From Bacillota bacterium (GTDB taxonomy: Bacteria > Bacillota > Clostridia > Acetivibrionales > DTU013): DNA of 64,000 nucleotides. A program made the position numbers and the translations under genes. Below the pieces are notes generated by a model. That model did not search any database and had not been told where the DNA came from. It saw nothing but the letters and a program-made list of their open reading frames with translations. Of this stretch, positions 43,906 to 52,927 are shown in pieces. How positions within the stretch are numbered: the first letter of the stretch is position 1; each line of letters starts with the position of its first letter. The stretch is taken from contig JAEZYU010000004.1 of NCBI GenBank assembly GCA_023418915.1, positions 10,498 through 74,497 of the forward strand, read 5' to 3'.

Positions 43906-45409
43906 AAACGGTACTGCGGCAAATCAATGGAACACTCCTGTCTATAATGCCTTAAAGTCCTATACCGTTTCCGGAACTATACCCTTCCATATGCCGGGTC
44001 ATAAGTTGGGCTGCGGTATTCCTTATGAATTTTTGTCTGAAATTGAAAAGCTGGACCTTACCGAAATCCCCGGCATGGATGATCTTCACAAGCCTGAGGG
44101 TATACTGAAAGAGGCGCATGAACTGACTGCTGCGGCATTTGGTGCCAGAGACAGCTATTTTGTCGTAAATGGCAGTACAGTAGGCATCCATGCGGCTATA
44201 GCTGCGGTCTGCAGACCAGGACAGACCCTGATTACAGGAAGGGACAGCCATAGCTCAGTGATCAACGGCATGCTTATTGCCGGTGTATCACCGTATTACA
44301 TAATGCCCGAGTATTCGGAGCCGTTCCGAATAAGCACGGGGGTTCGGCCCGGGGAGATAGAAAGAGCTCTTGATGCTTCTCCCGAAGCGGCAGGCGTTCT
44401 TATAACACGGCCAAATTATTACGGAGTTTGCTGTGATATAGAGAAGATCGCTCATATAGTGCATTCACATAATAAGGTGCTGATCGTAGACGAGGCCCAT
44501 GGCCCGCACCTTGTATTCAATAAAAGGCTGCCGGTGTCATCCCTTGAAGCCGGAGCTGATATCTGTGTGCAAAGCGCCCACAAAACCCTGCCCGCATTTA
44601 CTCAGGGAGCTTATCTGCATGTCGGCTCTGACAAAGTGGATATAGACAGAGTGGAGTATTTTCTTGACATATACCAGACCACCAGTCCATCTTATATAAT
44701 CATGGCCTTTCTGGACATAGCTAGAGAAGTGATGCAGAAATACGGAGAGAAGCTTCTTGACAGACTGATCGATTCCATTGATGAAAACAGTGTAAAATTT
44801 GGGAATGACGGTATAGCGTTGCTGAACAGGGAAGCTGTGCCAGGCTTTGATCATGATATGACAAGGATCACTGCTAATGTAACTCAGTTCGGAATAACAG
44901 GCTACGACGCAGAAATGCTCTTCAGACAGAAATATGACATACAGGCTGAAATGTCGGATCTTTCAAATATAGTCTTTTTATGTACCGCAGCAGACAGCCC
45001 GCAGCGGATAGAAATGCTGTTTTCTGCAATGAGGAAATTTCAGCATGATTATAACCCAAGCCGAGTCACAAGAGGCATATCATTACCGGATATCTCCGCT
45101 GTCCTGAACCGAAATGACCTGCATAAAAGGCTTGCGGAGCTATTTGAACGGCAGGCGGAGTTTTGCAGGATAGTGGCTGAACCGCAGGACATAATTAATT
45201 CACACACGGATAAAATCAGGCTGGAGGATGCTGTGGGAAGGATAAGCAAATGTACTATTTCACCTTACCCACCCGGAACAGCTCTTGTGTGCCCGGGAGA
45301 AGAAATATGTCCGGAGGCGGTCGACTTTTTGCTGCATGCAATCAAAGCGGGCGCTAAGGTTCACGGGCTAAGCAGCGACATGACTGTAACTGTTTTGAGC
45401 AGGAAATAA
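43880..45409 (+). CDS. Orn/Lys/Arg decarboxylase family PLP enzyme
   Basis: 509 residues. IPFHMPGHKLG at the N terminus is diagnostic; NGSTVGIHAAIAAVCRPG, LIVDEAHGPHL (PLP-binding Asp/His) and QSAHKTLPAFTQGAYLHV (Schiff-base Lys near residue 235) follow. The C terminus has ISPYPPGTALVCPGEEI. Lysine, ornithine and arginine decarboxylases of this YaaO/SpeA-type group cannot be separated by eye. It overlaps coaX by 26 nt and lies upstream of tmk, the YaaO position in Bacillus. Confidence 0.92.
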   Translation: MRKTGTRSENGTAANQWNTPVYNALKSYTVSGTIPFHMPGHKLGCGIPYEFLSEIEKLDLTEIPGMDDLHKPEGILKEAHELTAAAFGARDSYFVVNGSTVGIHAAIAAVCRPGQTLITGRDSHSSVINGMLIAGVSPYYIMPEYSEPFRISTGVRPGEIERALDASPEAAGVLITRPNYYGVCCDIEKIAHIVHSHNKVLIVDEAHGPHLVFNKRLPVSSLEAGADICVQSAHKTLPAFTQGAYLHVGSDKVDIDRVEYFLDIYQTTSPSYIIMAFLDIAREVMQKYGEKLLDRLIDSIDENSVKFGNDGIALLNREAVPGFDHDMTRITANVTQFGITGYDAEMLFRQKYDIQAEMSDLSNIVFLCTAADSPQRIEMLFSAMRKFQHDYNPSRVTRGISLPDISAVLNRNDLHKRLAELFERQAEFCRIVAEPQDIINSHTDKIRLEDAVGRISKCTISPYPPGTALVCPGEEICPEAVDFLLHAIKAGAKVHGLSSDMTVTVLSRK

Positions 45410-45541
45410 ATCATGGGTGGCACAGCACGCTGTAATGGGGTATAATGTAAGTGGAGAGGGATGTAAGGGTACACTTGCAAGGAGAAAGCATTTGCAGCCG
45501 GGGTATGTCCCTGGAATAGAGCAAGGTGAGGGTGGAGCGGC

Positions 45542-46180
45542 ATGAAACGAGGGCTTTTCATCACAGTAGAGGGCACGGACGGTAGCGGTAAGACAACACA
45601 GATCAAAAACATGATGGAGCATCTTTCGTCTATGGGGTGCAGAGTCATCCTGACCAGAGAGCCCGGTGGGACGCGCATCAGCGAGAATATCCGCTCAATC
45701 ATATTGGATCCGGCTTTCACTGAAATGCACAATTCAACAGAACTGCTGTTGTACTCGGCAGCAAGAGCCCAACTGGTCGAGCAGGTAATCAGGCCTGCCA
45801 TCGCCAACAGCGAGACAGTCATATGCGACCGTTATGCAGACTCTTTTTTCGCATACCAGGGCTATGGAAGAGGGCTGGATATCGATATGCTTCAAAAAAT
45901 CACTGATGTAGCAATTAACGGCACGATGCCGGATGTCACCTTTTTCTTTGATCTGGATCCGGAAATAGGTCTGAGGAGGCGGATGACCGCTTCAAACAGT
46001 GACAGGATTGAAAATGAGCTGATCGAATTCCACACAAGAGTATACAACGGTTACAAAGAACTGGCAGTAAAATACCCTGACAGAATAAAAACAATCGATG
46101 CAGCAAGGCCTGCGGATGAAGTCTGGAATGACGTAAGACGCCAGTTGGACATGGTGCTGGGCTTTATCAGACAGGTTTGA
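45542..46180 (+). CDS. tmk: thymidylate kinase
   Basis: 212 residues. P-loop EGTDGSGKTTQI, LTREPGGTRISENIR, VICDRYADSFFAYQGYGRGLD, and FFFDLDPEIGLRR are standard. It phosphorylates dTMP. First gene of the tmk-darA-yaaR-holB-ricT block. A GAGGGTGGAGCGGC ribosome site precedes the ATG. Confidence 0.96.
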   Translation: MKRGLFITVEGTDGSGKTTQIKNMMEHLSSMGCRVILTREPGGTRISENIRSIILDPAFTEMHNSTELLLYSAARAQLVEQVIRPAIANSETVICDRYADSFFAYQGYGRGLDIDMLQKITDVAINGTMPDVTFFFDLDPEIGLRRRMTASNSDRIENELIEFHTRVYNGYKELAVKYPDRIKTIDAARPADEVWNDVRRQLDMVLGFIRQV

Positions 46181-46209
46181 GAAGATATATTTGATAGGAG
46201 GGTGGATGA

Positions 46210-46539
46210 ATGAAACTTGTATTCGCTATTGTTCACGATGAAGATGGTTCAAAGGTTATGGAGGAACTGAACAGAAGCGGTTTCGGAGTGACCAAGCTCT
46301 GCTCCACGGGAGGCTTTCTCAAAGCAGGCAATACCACTTTGCTGGTAGGCGTTGAGGAAGATCATCTGGATGCTGTGATTGATGTCATCAAGAAAAAATC
46401 CAAAAGTAGAAAACAAGTTATCAACTCCAGCATGACTCCCAATGGAATGGGCGGCATGTTCATACCTTATCCGGTAGAGGTCGTAGTCGGCGGTGCAACC
46501 ATATTTGTACTTGACGTCGAACGCTTTGAGAAGGCATAG
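46210..46539 (+). CDS. darA: cyclic-di-AMP receptor PII-like protein
   Basis: 109 residues (DarA/PstA/YaaQ). KLVFAIVHDEDGSKVMEELNRSGFGVTKLCSTGGFLKAGNTTLLVGVEEDHLD is highly conserved and includes the ligand-binding T-loop base; the middle MTPNGMGGMFIPYPVEVVVGGATIFVLDVERFE also matches. It binds c-di-AMP; downstream output is unknown. AGGAGGGTGG ribosome site. Confidence 0.96.
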   Translation: MKLVFAIVHDEDGSKVMEELNRSGFGVTKLCSTGGFLKAGNTTLLVGVEEDHLDAVIDVIKKKSKSRKQVINSSMTPNGMGGMFIPYPVEVVVGGATIFVLDVERFEKA

Positions 46540-46574
46540 ATGCGCTCCGGCGGATCGATAGTGGGAGGCATATC

Positions 46575-47027
46575 TTGAAGGTAAGTGATACTCTCAGCAA
46601 TCCGGCAGGTCTTCCCGGTCTGCCGGCAAAGGATGATACCAGGATCAAGCCCTCGGTAGAAGGCGAGTTCCGCAGTCGGCTTGCAAAGGCCGAAGACAGC
46701 AATTATGAACAGCACCTGCAAAGGCTTGCAGAGGATATCGTCAGGCAGGGTGAGACTCTTGCACGTAAAATTGACATACGCGAACTAAAGATCTACAGGA
46801 AGCTGATAGCTGAATTCCTGGACATTGCGCTGGGCAACTCCAAAAAGTTTTCAAAAAAGAGCCTTCTTGACAGAAGGGGAAGGCACAAGGTATATGCCAT
46901 TGTCCAAAATATTAACAGTGAACTCGATCAGCTCACTCAGGACGTGCTGCAGGGTGAAAGGGATAATATCAGCCTGCTTCAACGGCTGGCGGACATCAGG
47001 GGACTGATATTGGATCTTTTTACGTGA
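46575..47027 (+). CDS. yaaR: YaaR family protein (DUF327)
   Basis: 150 residues, mostly helical. EFRSRLAKAEDSNYEQHLQRLAEDIVRQGETLARKIDIRELKIYRKLIAEFLDIAL followed by KKSLLDRRGRHKVYAIVQNINSELDQL is the conserved DUF327 core. Function unknown. TTG start with GGGAGG 6 nt upstream. Context between darA and holB is diagnostic. Confidence 0.92.
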   Translation: MKVSDTLSNPAGLPGLPAKDDTRIKPSVEGEFRSRLAKAEDSNYEQHLQRLAEDIVRQGETLARKIDIRELKIYRKLIAEFLDIALGNSKKFSKKSLLDRRGRHKVYAIVQNINSELDQLTQDVLQGERDNISLLQRLADIRGLILDLFT

Positions 47028-47044
47028 TTGAGGATACTTATGAT

Positions 47045-47090
47045 AATCCGATTTTGTCGCTCCGTATCGGGGGGCATTATCGGATTTTTT
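47045..47090 (+). terminator. terminator-like hairpin between yaaR and holB
   Basis: AATCCGAT (47045-47052) pairs with ATCGGATT (47079-47086), followed by TTTT. The holB ribosome site AAAGGAG comes directly after, so it may act as an attenuator within the operon rather than a full stop. Confidence 0.65.
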
Positions 47091-47103
47091 AAAGGAGCAT
47101 TTT

Positions 47104-48093
47104 ATGGATTTCGATTTTATAATCGGTCAGAGGGAAGTGATCGGCAGCCTGAAACGATCGATTTCCGAAGATAGGGTAGGCCATGCATATATTTTCTCAG
47201 GACCGGAGGGGATCGGTAAAAAAACGATAGCAGGTATTTTTGCCGGACTGCTGCTGTGCAATGATCCGTACGATGGAGCCGCATGTGGTCAATGCAAGGC
47301 ATGCAGACTCATGCAAAATGCAAGCAATCCTGATCATGTCAGCATCAATGCGGAGGATACAAGTATCGGAGTCGATGTTATTCGCAGCATTCAGAGTGAT
47401 ACTGCGCTCAGGCCATTGTATTCCAAACGAAAGGTCTATATTGTTGAAGATGCCGTCAAAATGACTGATCAGGCACAAAATTGCCTGCTTAAAACATTTG
47501 AGGAGCCACCGGGATATGTTGTTATAATCCTGCTTACAACAAATTATGAAAAGCTGCTGGAAACAGTGCGATCCAGAGCGCAACACCTGCAATTCAGAAA
47601 ATATACCCGAGATCAGGTATGTCAGGTGTTGAATGCCAGACTTGGCGGAAACGACATGGGATTGATCGGATTGGCGGCCGATTACTCTGACGGGAATATT
47701 GGTATGGCGTTGGAATTAGCTGAATCAGGGGATTTTTCGCACCTTAGGGATCAGGTATTTGAGATGCTGCCAGGGGCTGCAAGGGGCAGAACAAAGGACA
47801 TTTTGGAGTTCACAGCATTTTTGGACAGTCACAGGGCAAGCATAAATATATTGTTTGACATAATGCTCTTATACTACCGGGATCTGCTGGTAATGAAAGA
47901 GACCGGAAATGAAAAAATGTTGATTAATTCAGACAAAAAGGATATTATATTAGATAATGCCCGGAATTACCGGGGCAGCAGGATCATAGCAAGTATCGAG
48001 GCTATAGGTGCAGTCCGCACTGCTCTCAGGCAGAATGCGGGTTACCAGCTTGCCATAGATAACTTGCTGATCAATCTACGGGAGGATCAATGA
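47104..48093 (+). CDS. holB: DNA polymerase III delta' subunit
   Basis: 329 residues, AAA+ clamp-loader subunit. IIGQREVIGSLKRSI, P-loop GPEGIGKKT, zinc cysteines CGQCKACRLM, KVYIVEDAVKMTDQAQNCLLKTFEEPP (Walker B-like region and SRC motif TVRSRAQHL). It loads the beta clamp with DnaX and HolA. It ends just before ricT. Confidence 0.95.
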   Translation: MDFDFIIGQREVIGSLKRSISEDRVGHAYIFSGPEGIGKKTIAGIFAGLLLCNDPYDGAACGQCKACRLMQNASNPDHVSINAEDTSIGVDVIRSIQSDTALRPLYSKRKVYIVEDAVKMTDQAQNCLLKTFEEPPGYVVIILLTTNYEKLLETVRSRAQHLQFRKYTRDQVCQVLNARLGGNDMGLIGLAADYSDGNIGMALELAESGDFSHLRDQVFEMLPGAARGRTKDILEFTAFLDSHRASINILFDIMLLYYRDLLVMKETGNEKMLINSDKKDIILDNARNYRGSRIIASIEAIGAVRTALRQNAGYQLAIDNLLINLREDQ

Positions 48094-48963
48094 ATGGTAA
48101 AGGTAGTCGGAGTCAGGTTCAAAAAAGCAGGAAAGGTGTATTACTTCGACCCTGATCAATTACAGATAGATGAAGGTGCGAATGTCATCGTAGAAACTGC
48201 CAGAGGAGTGGAGTTCGGAGAGGTCGTCATACCGCCTCGCGATGTAGAGGATGATGAGATAGTAGCTCCGCTCAAGAAGGTCATGAGGATCGCTTCAGAG
48301 GATGACATAAAGCATGCTTCTGAAAACGGCAAGAAAGAGAAGGAGGCTTTTGCGACCTGCCTTCAGAAAATAAGGGACCACAATCTTGAAATGAAGCTGA
48401 TAGATGTGGAGTATACATTTGACAATAATAAGATTCTTTTTTACTTTACAGCAGACGGAAGAGTTGACTTCAGAGAGCTGGTAAAGGATCTGGCGTCTGT
48501 TTTCAAGACACGTATAGAACTCAGGCAGATAGGCGTAAGAGACGAGTCCAAGATGATGGGCGGCATAGGCGTTTGCGGCCGGGTATTGTGCTGCAGCTCA
48601 TACCTTGGCGAATTCCAGCCTGTTTCTATAAAAATGGCAAAAGAACAGGGATTGTCCCTCAATCCGACGAAAATTTCCGGTAATTGCGGAAGACTTATGT
48701 GCTGTCTGAAATACGAGCAGGATGCGTATGAACAGATAATAAGGAAAGCACCGAAAACTGGAGCTATTGTTGATACGCCTGATGGTCAGGGTGTAGTGGT
48801 GGAGACCTACCTCATCAAGGAAGCAGTAAAGGTGAAGATGGACAAGGGCAATGAGACTGATATTAGGACCTACAGATTTGAAGAGGTCAGTCTGATCAAG
48901 GATGCAGCAGTACGTGAGGACAATGATTCTGAAATGGATGAATTAAAGGAGCTTGAGGATTAG
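48094..48963 (+). CDS. ricT: PSP1-domain protein RicT/YaaT
   Basis: 289 residues. VVGVRFKKAGKVYYFDPDQLQ and VIVETARGVEFGEVV at the N terminus are typical; the cysteines GGIGVCGRVLCCSSYLGEF and CGRLMCCLKYEQ are the conserved ligands of the iron-sulfur cluster shared in the RicAFT complex. Known in Bacillus to modulate RNase Y, sporulation and competence. It starts 4 nt after an ATG overlapping the holB stop; ATG 48094 fits the family. Confidence 0.94.
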   Translation: MVKVVGVRFKKAGKVYYFDPDQLQIDEGANVIVETARGVEFGEVVIPPRDVEDDEIVAPLKKVMRIASEDDIKHASENGKKEKEAFATCLQKIRDHNLEMKLIDVEYTFDNNKILFYFTADGRVDFRELVKDLASVFKTRIELRQIGVRDESKMMGGIGVCGRVLCCSSYLGEFQPVSIKMAKEQGLSLNPTKISGNCGRLMCCLKYEQDAYEQIIRKAPKTGAIVDTPDGQGVVVETYLIKEAVKVKMDKGNETDIRTYRFEEVSLIKDAAVREDNDSEMDELKELED

Positions 48964-49083
48964 AGTCATACCTCCTGGTCAAATTGTTGCAAAAAGTATT
49001 TTCATTATCCGTCAATAATGATAGAATAGTAAAGGTTTAATTGATCTTAGGTAAACAAAATGGATTTGAGGAGGTGTACCCTG

Positions 49084-49254
49084 ATGGCATATCGTATTAA
49101 TGATGATTGTATCAGCTGCGGCGCGTGTGAAGCTGAATGCCCGGTTTCATGCATATCAGCAGGCGATAGTAAATATGAGATAGACGAAGGAGCATGTATC
49201 GAGTGTGGAGCATGCGCAAATGTCTGCCCGGTCGACGCTCCGAAGCCGGAATAA
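49084..49254 (+). CDS. 2[4Fe-4S] ferredoxin
   Basis: 56 residues, the classical clostridial ferredoxin size. Two complete clusters: CISCGACEAECP and CIECGACANVCP. GAGGAGG at 49068-49074, 9 nt before ATG 49084, sets the start. It carries electrons for anaerobic metabolism. Confidence 0.96.
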   Translation: MAYRINDDCISCGACEAECPVSCISAGDSKYEIDEGACIECGACANVCPVDAPKPE

Positions 49255-49270
49255 TTGAATGCAGTGTATA

Positions 49271-49315
49271 AGGGGTCAGGCAACAGCTTTATGCTGTGGC
49301 ATGACTCCTTATTTT
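49271..49315 (+). terminator. terminator after the ferredoxin gene
   Basis: GGGGTCAGGCAACAGC pairs with GCTGTGGCATGACTCC across TTTAT, with mismatches, followed by TTATTTTAT. Confidence 0.85.
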
Positions 49316-49316
49316 A

Positions 49317-49387
49317 TATAACGAGGCAAATTATGACCCCCACCTCTATACGTCTTTTCAACCTTCAGGCTTGAACGATACGTTATA
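49317..49387. repeat. 71-bp internally deleted MITE-like copy E
   Basis: TATAACGAGG at the left and GAACGATACGTTATA at the right form the terminal inverted repeat. Inside are CCCCCACCTCT and a single TTTTCAACCTTCAGG module, aligning with both ends of copy D while lacking its central 290 bp. Confidence 0.8.
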
Positions 49388-49495
49388 ATGGAGTGTAATG
49401 ATGGGACGATGCAACAGGGCGTAACATCAACGCATAACATCAAGGTGAAGCAACAGGGCGTTATTATCAAGTGGTGCATAAAGGGAGGGTGCTTG

Positions 49496-50278
49496 TTGCA
49501 TATTCATATCCTTGAAAACGAGAGGATAGACGATCTTCAATATAAAGGACTCAAACTGATCCAGAAGAAGGACGGCTTCTGCTTTGGTGTTGATGCGGTA
49601 CTACTTTCACATTTTGCTCAGGTCGCAAAAAACAGCAAGGTGATCGACCTGGGGACAGGCACCGGCATCATAGCTGTGCTTGTGGCCGCCAAGAAGGGGC
49701 CTGAAAGGGTTGTTGGGCTTGAGATACAGCACGATATGGCTGACATGGCTGCTCGAAGTGTTGAGCTCAACGCACTGAGTGAAAGGGTAAGTATTGTACA
49801 GGGAGATATCAAGGATGCAGTGCGCATTTTTGCAGCTGCAAGCTTTGATGCTGTAGTGACTAACCCTCCGTATATGGAAAAAGGGGGAGGACTGCTAAAT
49901 CCTGCTGATGTCAAGGCAATATCAAGACATGAAATACTCTGTACACTTGAAGATATTGTATCGGTTGCCTCCAGGCTGATGAAGCCCGGCGGCAAGTTCT
50001 CTATGGTTCATAGGCCTCAGCGGCTCGCAGACATTATTTATCATATGCGCAGCTACTCGATCGAACCAAAGCAATTGAGGTTTGTGCATCCTTCTCCGGG
50101 GAAAAAGCCCAACCTGCTTCTAATCTCCGGTACAAAAAACGGAAAGGCCGAGTTAAGAGTCCAGGAACCGCTTTATGTGTATGACAGCACCGGCAGGTAT
50201 TCAAAGGAGATCGATGAAATATACAGCAGAGACACAGCCGGACAATTCGATTTGCGCAGAGGGCTGGATGAAGAGTGA
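49496..50278 (+). CDS. tRNA1(Val) adenine-37 N6-methyltransferase-like (YabB/TrmN6)
   Basis: About 260 residues. ERIDDLQYKGLKLIQKKDGFCFGVDAVLLSHFA is the family N terminus; SAM motif I is KVIDLGTGTGIIAVLVA, and the N6-adenine motif NPPY is in DAVVTNPPYMEKGGG. It modifies tRNA. The frame opens at 49388, but GGGAGGG at 49483-49489 lies just before TTG codons at 49493 and 49496, where family homology begins. Confidence 0.9.
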   Translation: MHIHILENERIDDLQYKGLKLIQKKDGFCFGVDAVLLSHFAQVAKNSKVIDLGTGTGIIAVLVAAKKGPERVVGLEIQHDMADMAARSVELNALSERVSIVQGDIKDAVRIFAAASFDAVVTNPPYMEKGGGLLNPADVKAISRHEILCTLEDIVSVASRLMKPGGKFSMVHRPQRLADIIYHMRSYSIEPKQLRFVHPSPGKKPNLLLISGTKNGKAELRVQEPLYVYDSTGRYSKEIDEIYSRDTAGQFDLRRGLDEE

Positions 50279-50341
50279 ACGTCACCGGGATAAACCTGAC
50301 TGAAGTCAATAAGAAAGTTTACAGGAAAGGCAGAGAAAAAA

Positions 50342-51199
50342 TTGGATACAACAGGAACGCTATATCTGGTGGCAACGCCGATAGGAAATCTTGAAGATAT
50401 CACACTGCGTGCATTGAGAGTATTAAAAGAGGTCGATATAATAGCAGCGGAGGATACACGGCAGACACTTAAGCTGCTGAACCACTTTGAGATCAAAAAC
50501 ACTCTTGTGAGCTATTATGAGCACAATAAAGTCGAAAAAGGGAATTACCTGATCCGGCAGCTCAATGATGGAAAGGACATCGCACTCGTTTCAGATGCGG
50601 GCTGTCCTGGAATTTCCGATCCGGGTGAGGATCTTGTACAGCTTGCGGCGCAAAATGGGATATCTGTGACAATGGTGCCGGGACCTGCGGCTGTGATTGC
50701 CGGTGTGGTGCTGTCTGGCTTGCCGGCCGGCAGATTTTCCTTTGAGGGATTTTTACCAATGAATAAGAGGACCAGGCGTGAGAGGATCGATTCCATAAGG
50801 AATGATACAAGGACACTTGTGTTTTATGAAGCACCGCATAAGCTCATACATACATTGAGGGATCTCAGGGCGGCTTTTGGCAACAGGCGTATATCAATAG
50901 CCCGGGAACTGACCAAGAGATACGAGGAGGTCTGGCGGACAACACTTGATGAGGCTGTCGGCAAATATGAAACCGATGCTCCTAAGGGGGAATTTGTACT
51001 TGTTCTGGAGGGTGCTGATGAGCACCTGCTTCAAGAGGCTGAAATCAAAAGTTGGGAGGAAATCAGCATCGAGGAGCATTTAAAGATGTATATGGATAAA
51101 GATGTTGATAAAAAAGAAGCGATGAAAAAGGTTTCTGAGGATCGCGGCATAAGCAAAAGAGATGTATATAACAGCCTTATCCGCAAAGCAGAGGATTAA
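50342..51199 (+). CDS. rsmI: 16S rRNA cytidine-1402 2'-O-methyltransferase
   Basis: 285 residues. LYLVATPIGNLEDITLRALRVLKEVDIIAAEDTRQTLKLLNHF, LVSDAGCPGISDPGE, and VPGPAAVIAGVVLSGLP are diagnostic tetrapyrrole-methylase-fold motifs of RsmI. The C-terminal helical region VDKKEAMKKVSEDRGISKRDVYNSLIR is also typical. TTG start. Followed by a terminator shared with abrB. Confidence 0.95.
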   Translation: MDTTGTLYLVATPIGNLEDITLRALRVLKEVDIIAAEDTRQTLKLLNHFEIKNTLVSYYEHNKVEKGNYLIRQLNDGKDIALVSDAGCPGISDPGEDLVQLAAQNGISVTMVPGPAAVIAGVVLSGLPAGRFSFEGFLPMNKRTRRERIDSIRNDTRTLVFYEAPHKLIHTLRDLRAAFGNRRISIARELTKRYEEVWRTTLDEAVGKYETDAPKGEFVLVLEGADEHLLQEAEIKSWEEISIEEHLKMYMDKDVDKKEAMKKVSEDRGISKRDVYNSLIRKAED

Positions 51200-51221
51200 T
51201 AAGCGGCGTAAGACAATAAAA

Positions 51222-51244
51222 AGCCCGGCAGCTTTTGCCGGGCT
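51222..51244 (-). terminator. bidirectional terminator between rsmI and abrB
   Basis: AGCCCGGCA (51222-51230), loop, TGCCGGGCT (51236-51244). The minus-strand T-run (complement of AATAAAA) suits the abrB transcript; a weaker AATTT follows on the plus strand. Confidence 0.88.
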
Positions 51245-51270
51245 GAATTTACCAGAATAATAAATACTGT

Positions 51271-51510
51271 TTACTTTCTGAGCTCCTTCATACAGGACGG
51301 GCAAATATTCTTGCCTTTGTAAATAGTTACGTCCTTTGCGTCACCGCAGAATATACATGCAGGCTCATATTTCTTCAATATGATGGTAGCGCCGTCAACA
51401 TATATTTCCAGTGCGTCCTTCTCTGCTATATCCAGAGTTCTTCTCAATTCTATAGGAAGGACAACTCTTCCAAGTTCATCAACTTTTCTAACTATTCCTG
51501 TAGATTTCAT
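51271..51510 (-). CDS. abrB: AbrB family transition-state regulator
   Basis: 79 residues. MKSTGIVRKVDELGRVVLPIELRRTLDIAEKDALEIYVDGATIILKKYEPA is the AbrB/SpoVT swapped-hairpin DNA-binding domain. The C terminus differs from Bacillus AbrB by carrying CIFCGDAKD and ICPSCMKEL, a likely zinc ribbon common in clostridial forms. AGGAGG 8 nt before ATG 51510 excludes the longer frame to 51567. Known to control transition-state and sporulation genes. Confidence 0.94.
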   Translation of the reverse strand: MKSTGIVRKVDELGRVVLPIELRRTLDIAEKDALEIYVDGATIILKKYEPACIFCGDAKDVTIYKGKNICPSCMKELRK

Positions 51511-51567
51511 ATTCTTTCCTCCTAAATTAACATTATTCGACATTCTTTTATAAAAATATACTAGCAT

Positions 51568-52205
51568 AAATTCCAGTATGCGTCAACAATAAATTTAAAG
51601 ATATTCAAAAAAATGTTATGGAAAAAACAAGAAGAAGGTGCAGTACAATTACACCAATGGTATCTATAAACGTGCATTGGTAAGGCTTGTAAAGAAACAG
51701 TTCTTTAATTCTATTCAAAACATCATTTTACAATTCTCATCCCAATTTATTTATACCCATAAATTAACTGGGAAAACCATTGTTCTTAAAAGATACAAAA
51801 TTCGACAAAACACATTATAACACATTGTTTGATTGAATGTATGCGGATTGGTAAAAAGTTTTTCAGTACCTTTTATTGAGGTTAACTTCTTATTGAGGTT
51901 AACTTCAAGCTAAGCTTACTGACCACCACTGACCACCCGATAATTACAGAGGGAATGTCACTTATGCTTAAGAACTGCTTAAGAGATGGGGGACGTTTCA
52001 ACCATAGGGGACGTTTCAACCATTTACTGAAATAAAAGAATTATGTCACCTTCATACGCCCTGACATGTAATTTGTAATTATTACAGCCTGCTCTCAATA
52101 TAAATTAGTGGTGAAAGTTTTTACGATCGAAAATTTTTCTTTGAATAGATGCGTAATAACGTACGTAATTCATTGGATTTCGGTAGAACTCCGGGAGGAC
52201 TAATT
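51568..52205. other. intergenic region between abrB and spmA
   Basis: About 640 nt with no convincing gene; a 60-codon frame at 51638-51820 has no recognised features. It holds a duplicated TTGAGGTTAACTTC (near 51877 and 51893), two tandem 18-bp GGGGACGTTTCAACCAT units (51989-52024), and a right-end MITE fragment at 52126-52160. Confidence 0.55.
52126..52160. repeat. right-end fragment of the MITE-like element
   Basis: CGAAAATTTTTCTTTGAA followed by AGATGCGTAATAACG resembles the right end of copy D (GAAAATTTTTCTTTGAACGATGCGTTATAA). Confidence 0.55.
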
Positions 52206-52919
52206 GTGAATTATATTTGGGCGGGTTTGCTTGTGATCGGATTTATTGTGGGGATATTGAATGGAAGACTGGAAGAAGTGACTAAGGCGGCCTTCAGTTC
52301 AGCAGGCAGAGCAGTCGAGCTAAGTATCGGGTTGCTTGGAATTATATGCCTTTGGTCAGGAATGATGAGAATCATGGAAAAAAGCGGCATGACCAATGTC
52401 ATAGCCAAGTTGGCGCAGCCCTTTCTTAAGCTGATTTTTCCACAGCTGTCGGGAAATGATCGTGCCATGGGTGCGATTGTAATGAACCTGACTGCGAACT
52501 TCCTGGGACTGGGTAATGCAGCTACACCTCTTGGAATCAAGGCAATGGCGGAATTGCAGAAGGTAAATATCAGAAAGGATACTGCATCTGATGCAATGTG
52601 TATGTTCCTTGTACTTAATACCTCGGCCATACAGCTATTACCTGCGACTGTCATAGCTATACGAAGTGATGCCGGCTCTGTAGCCCCTGCTGAGATTACC
52701 TCATGCATATGGGTTGTTTCTTGTTGTTCGACAATAATCGGCATAATTACAGCCGGGATGCTGAAGCGTTCCTGGAAAGCGATGGATCCTTGCAGAGCAG
52801 CAATAACCGCCTGCAAGTCATCAACAGGAGATGGTTCAGCTGGGACGGACAGCAGGCTGTGTAAAAACTCTGGCTCCAGATACGGTTCTGGGCCGATAAG
52901 AAAAAGAAAGACAGGATAG
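52206..52919 (+). CDS. spmA: spore maturation protein A
   Basis: About 237 residues. Nucleoside-recognition/gate-domain membrane protein: MNYIWAGLLVIGFIVGILNGRLEEVTKAAF, LLGIICLWSGMMRIMEKSGM, NLTANFLGLGNAATPLGIKAM, and ITSCIWVVSCCSTIIGIITAGML. It acts with SpmB in spore core dehydration. The usual family length is near 195, so the last 40 Ser/Gly/Lys-rich residues are an extension. GGGAGGA 6 nt before GTG 52206 sets the start. Confidence 0.93.
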   Translation: MNYIWAGLLVIGFIVGILNGRLEEVTKAAFSSAGRAVELSIGLLGIICLWSGMMRIMEKSGMTNVIAKLAQPFLKLIFPQLSGNDRAMGAIVMNLTANFLGLGNAATPLGIKAMAELQKVNIRKDTASDAMCMFLVLNTSAIQLLPATVIAIRSDAGSVAPAEITSCIWVVSCCSTIIGIITAGMLKRSWKAMDPCRAAITACKSSTGDGSAGTDSRLCKNSGSRYGSGPIRKRKTG

Positions 52920-52927
52920 TGATCTTT

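Noticed and set aside
51638..51820. 60-codon ORF downstream of abrB
   Set aside because: No ribosome site, AT-rich intergenic composition and no family similarity.
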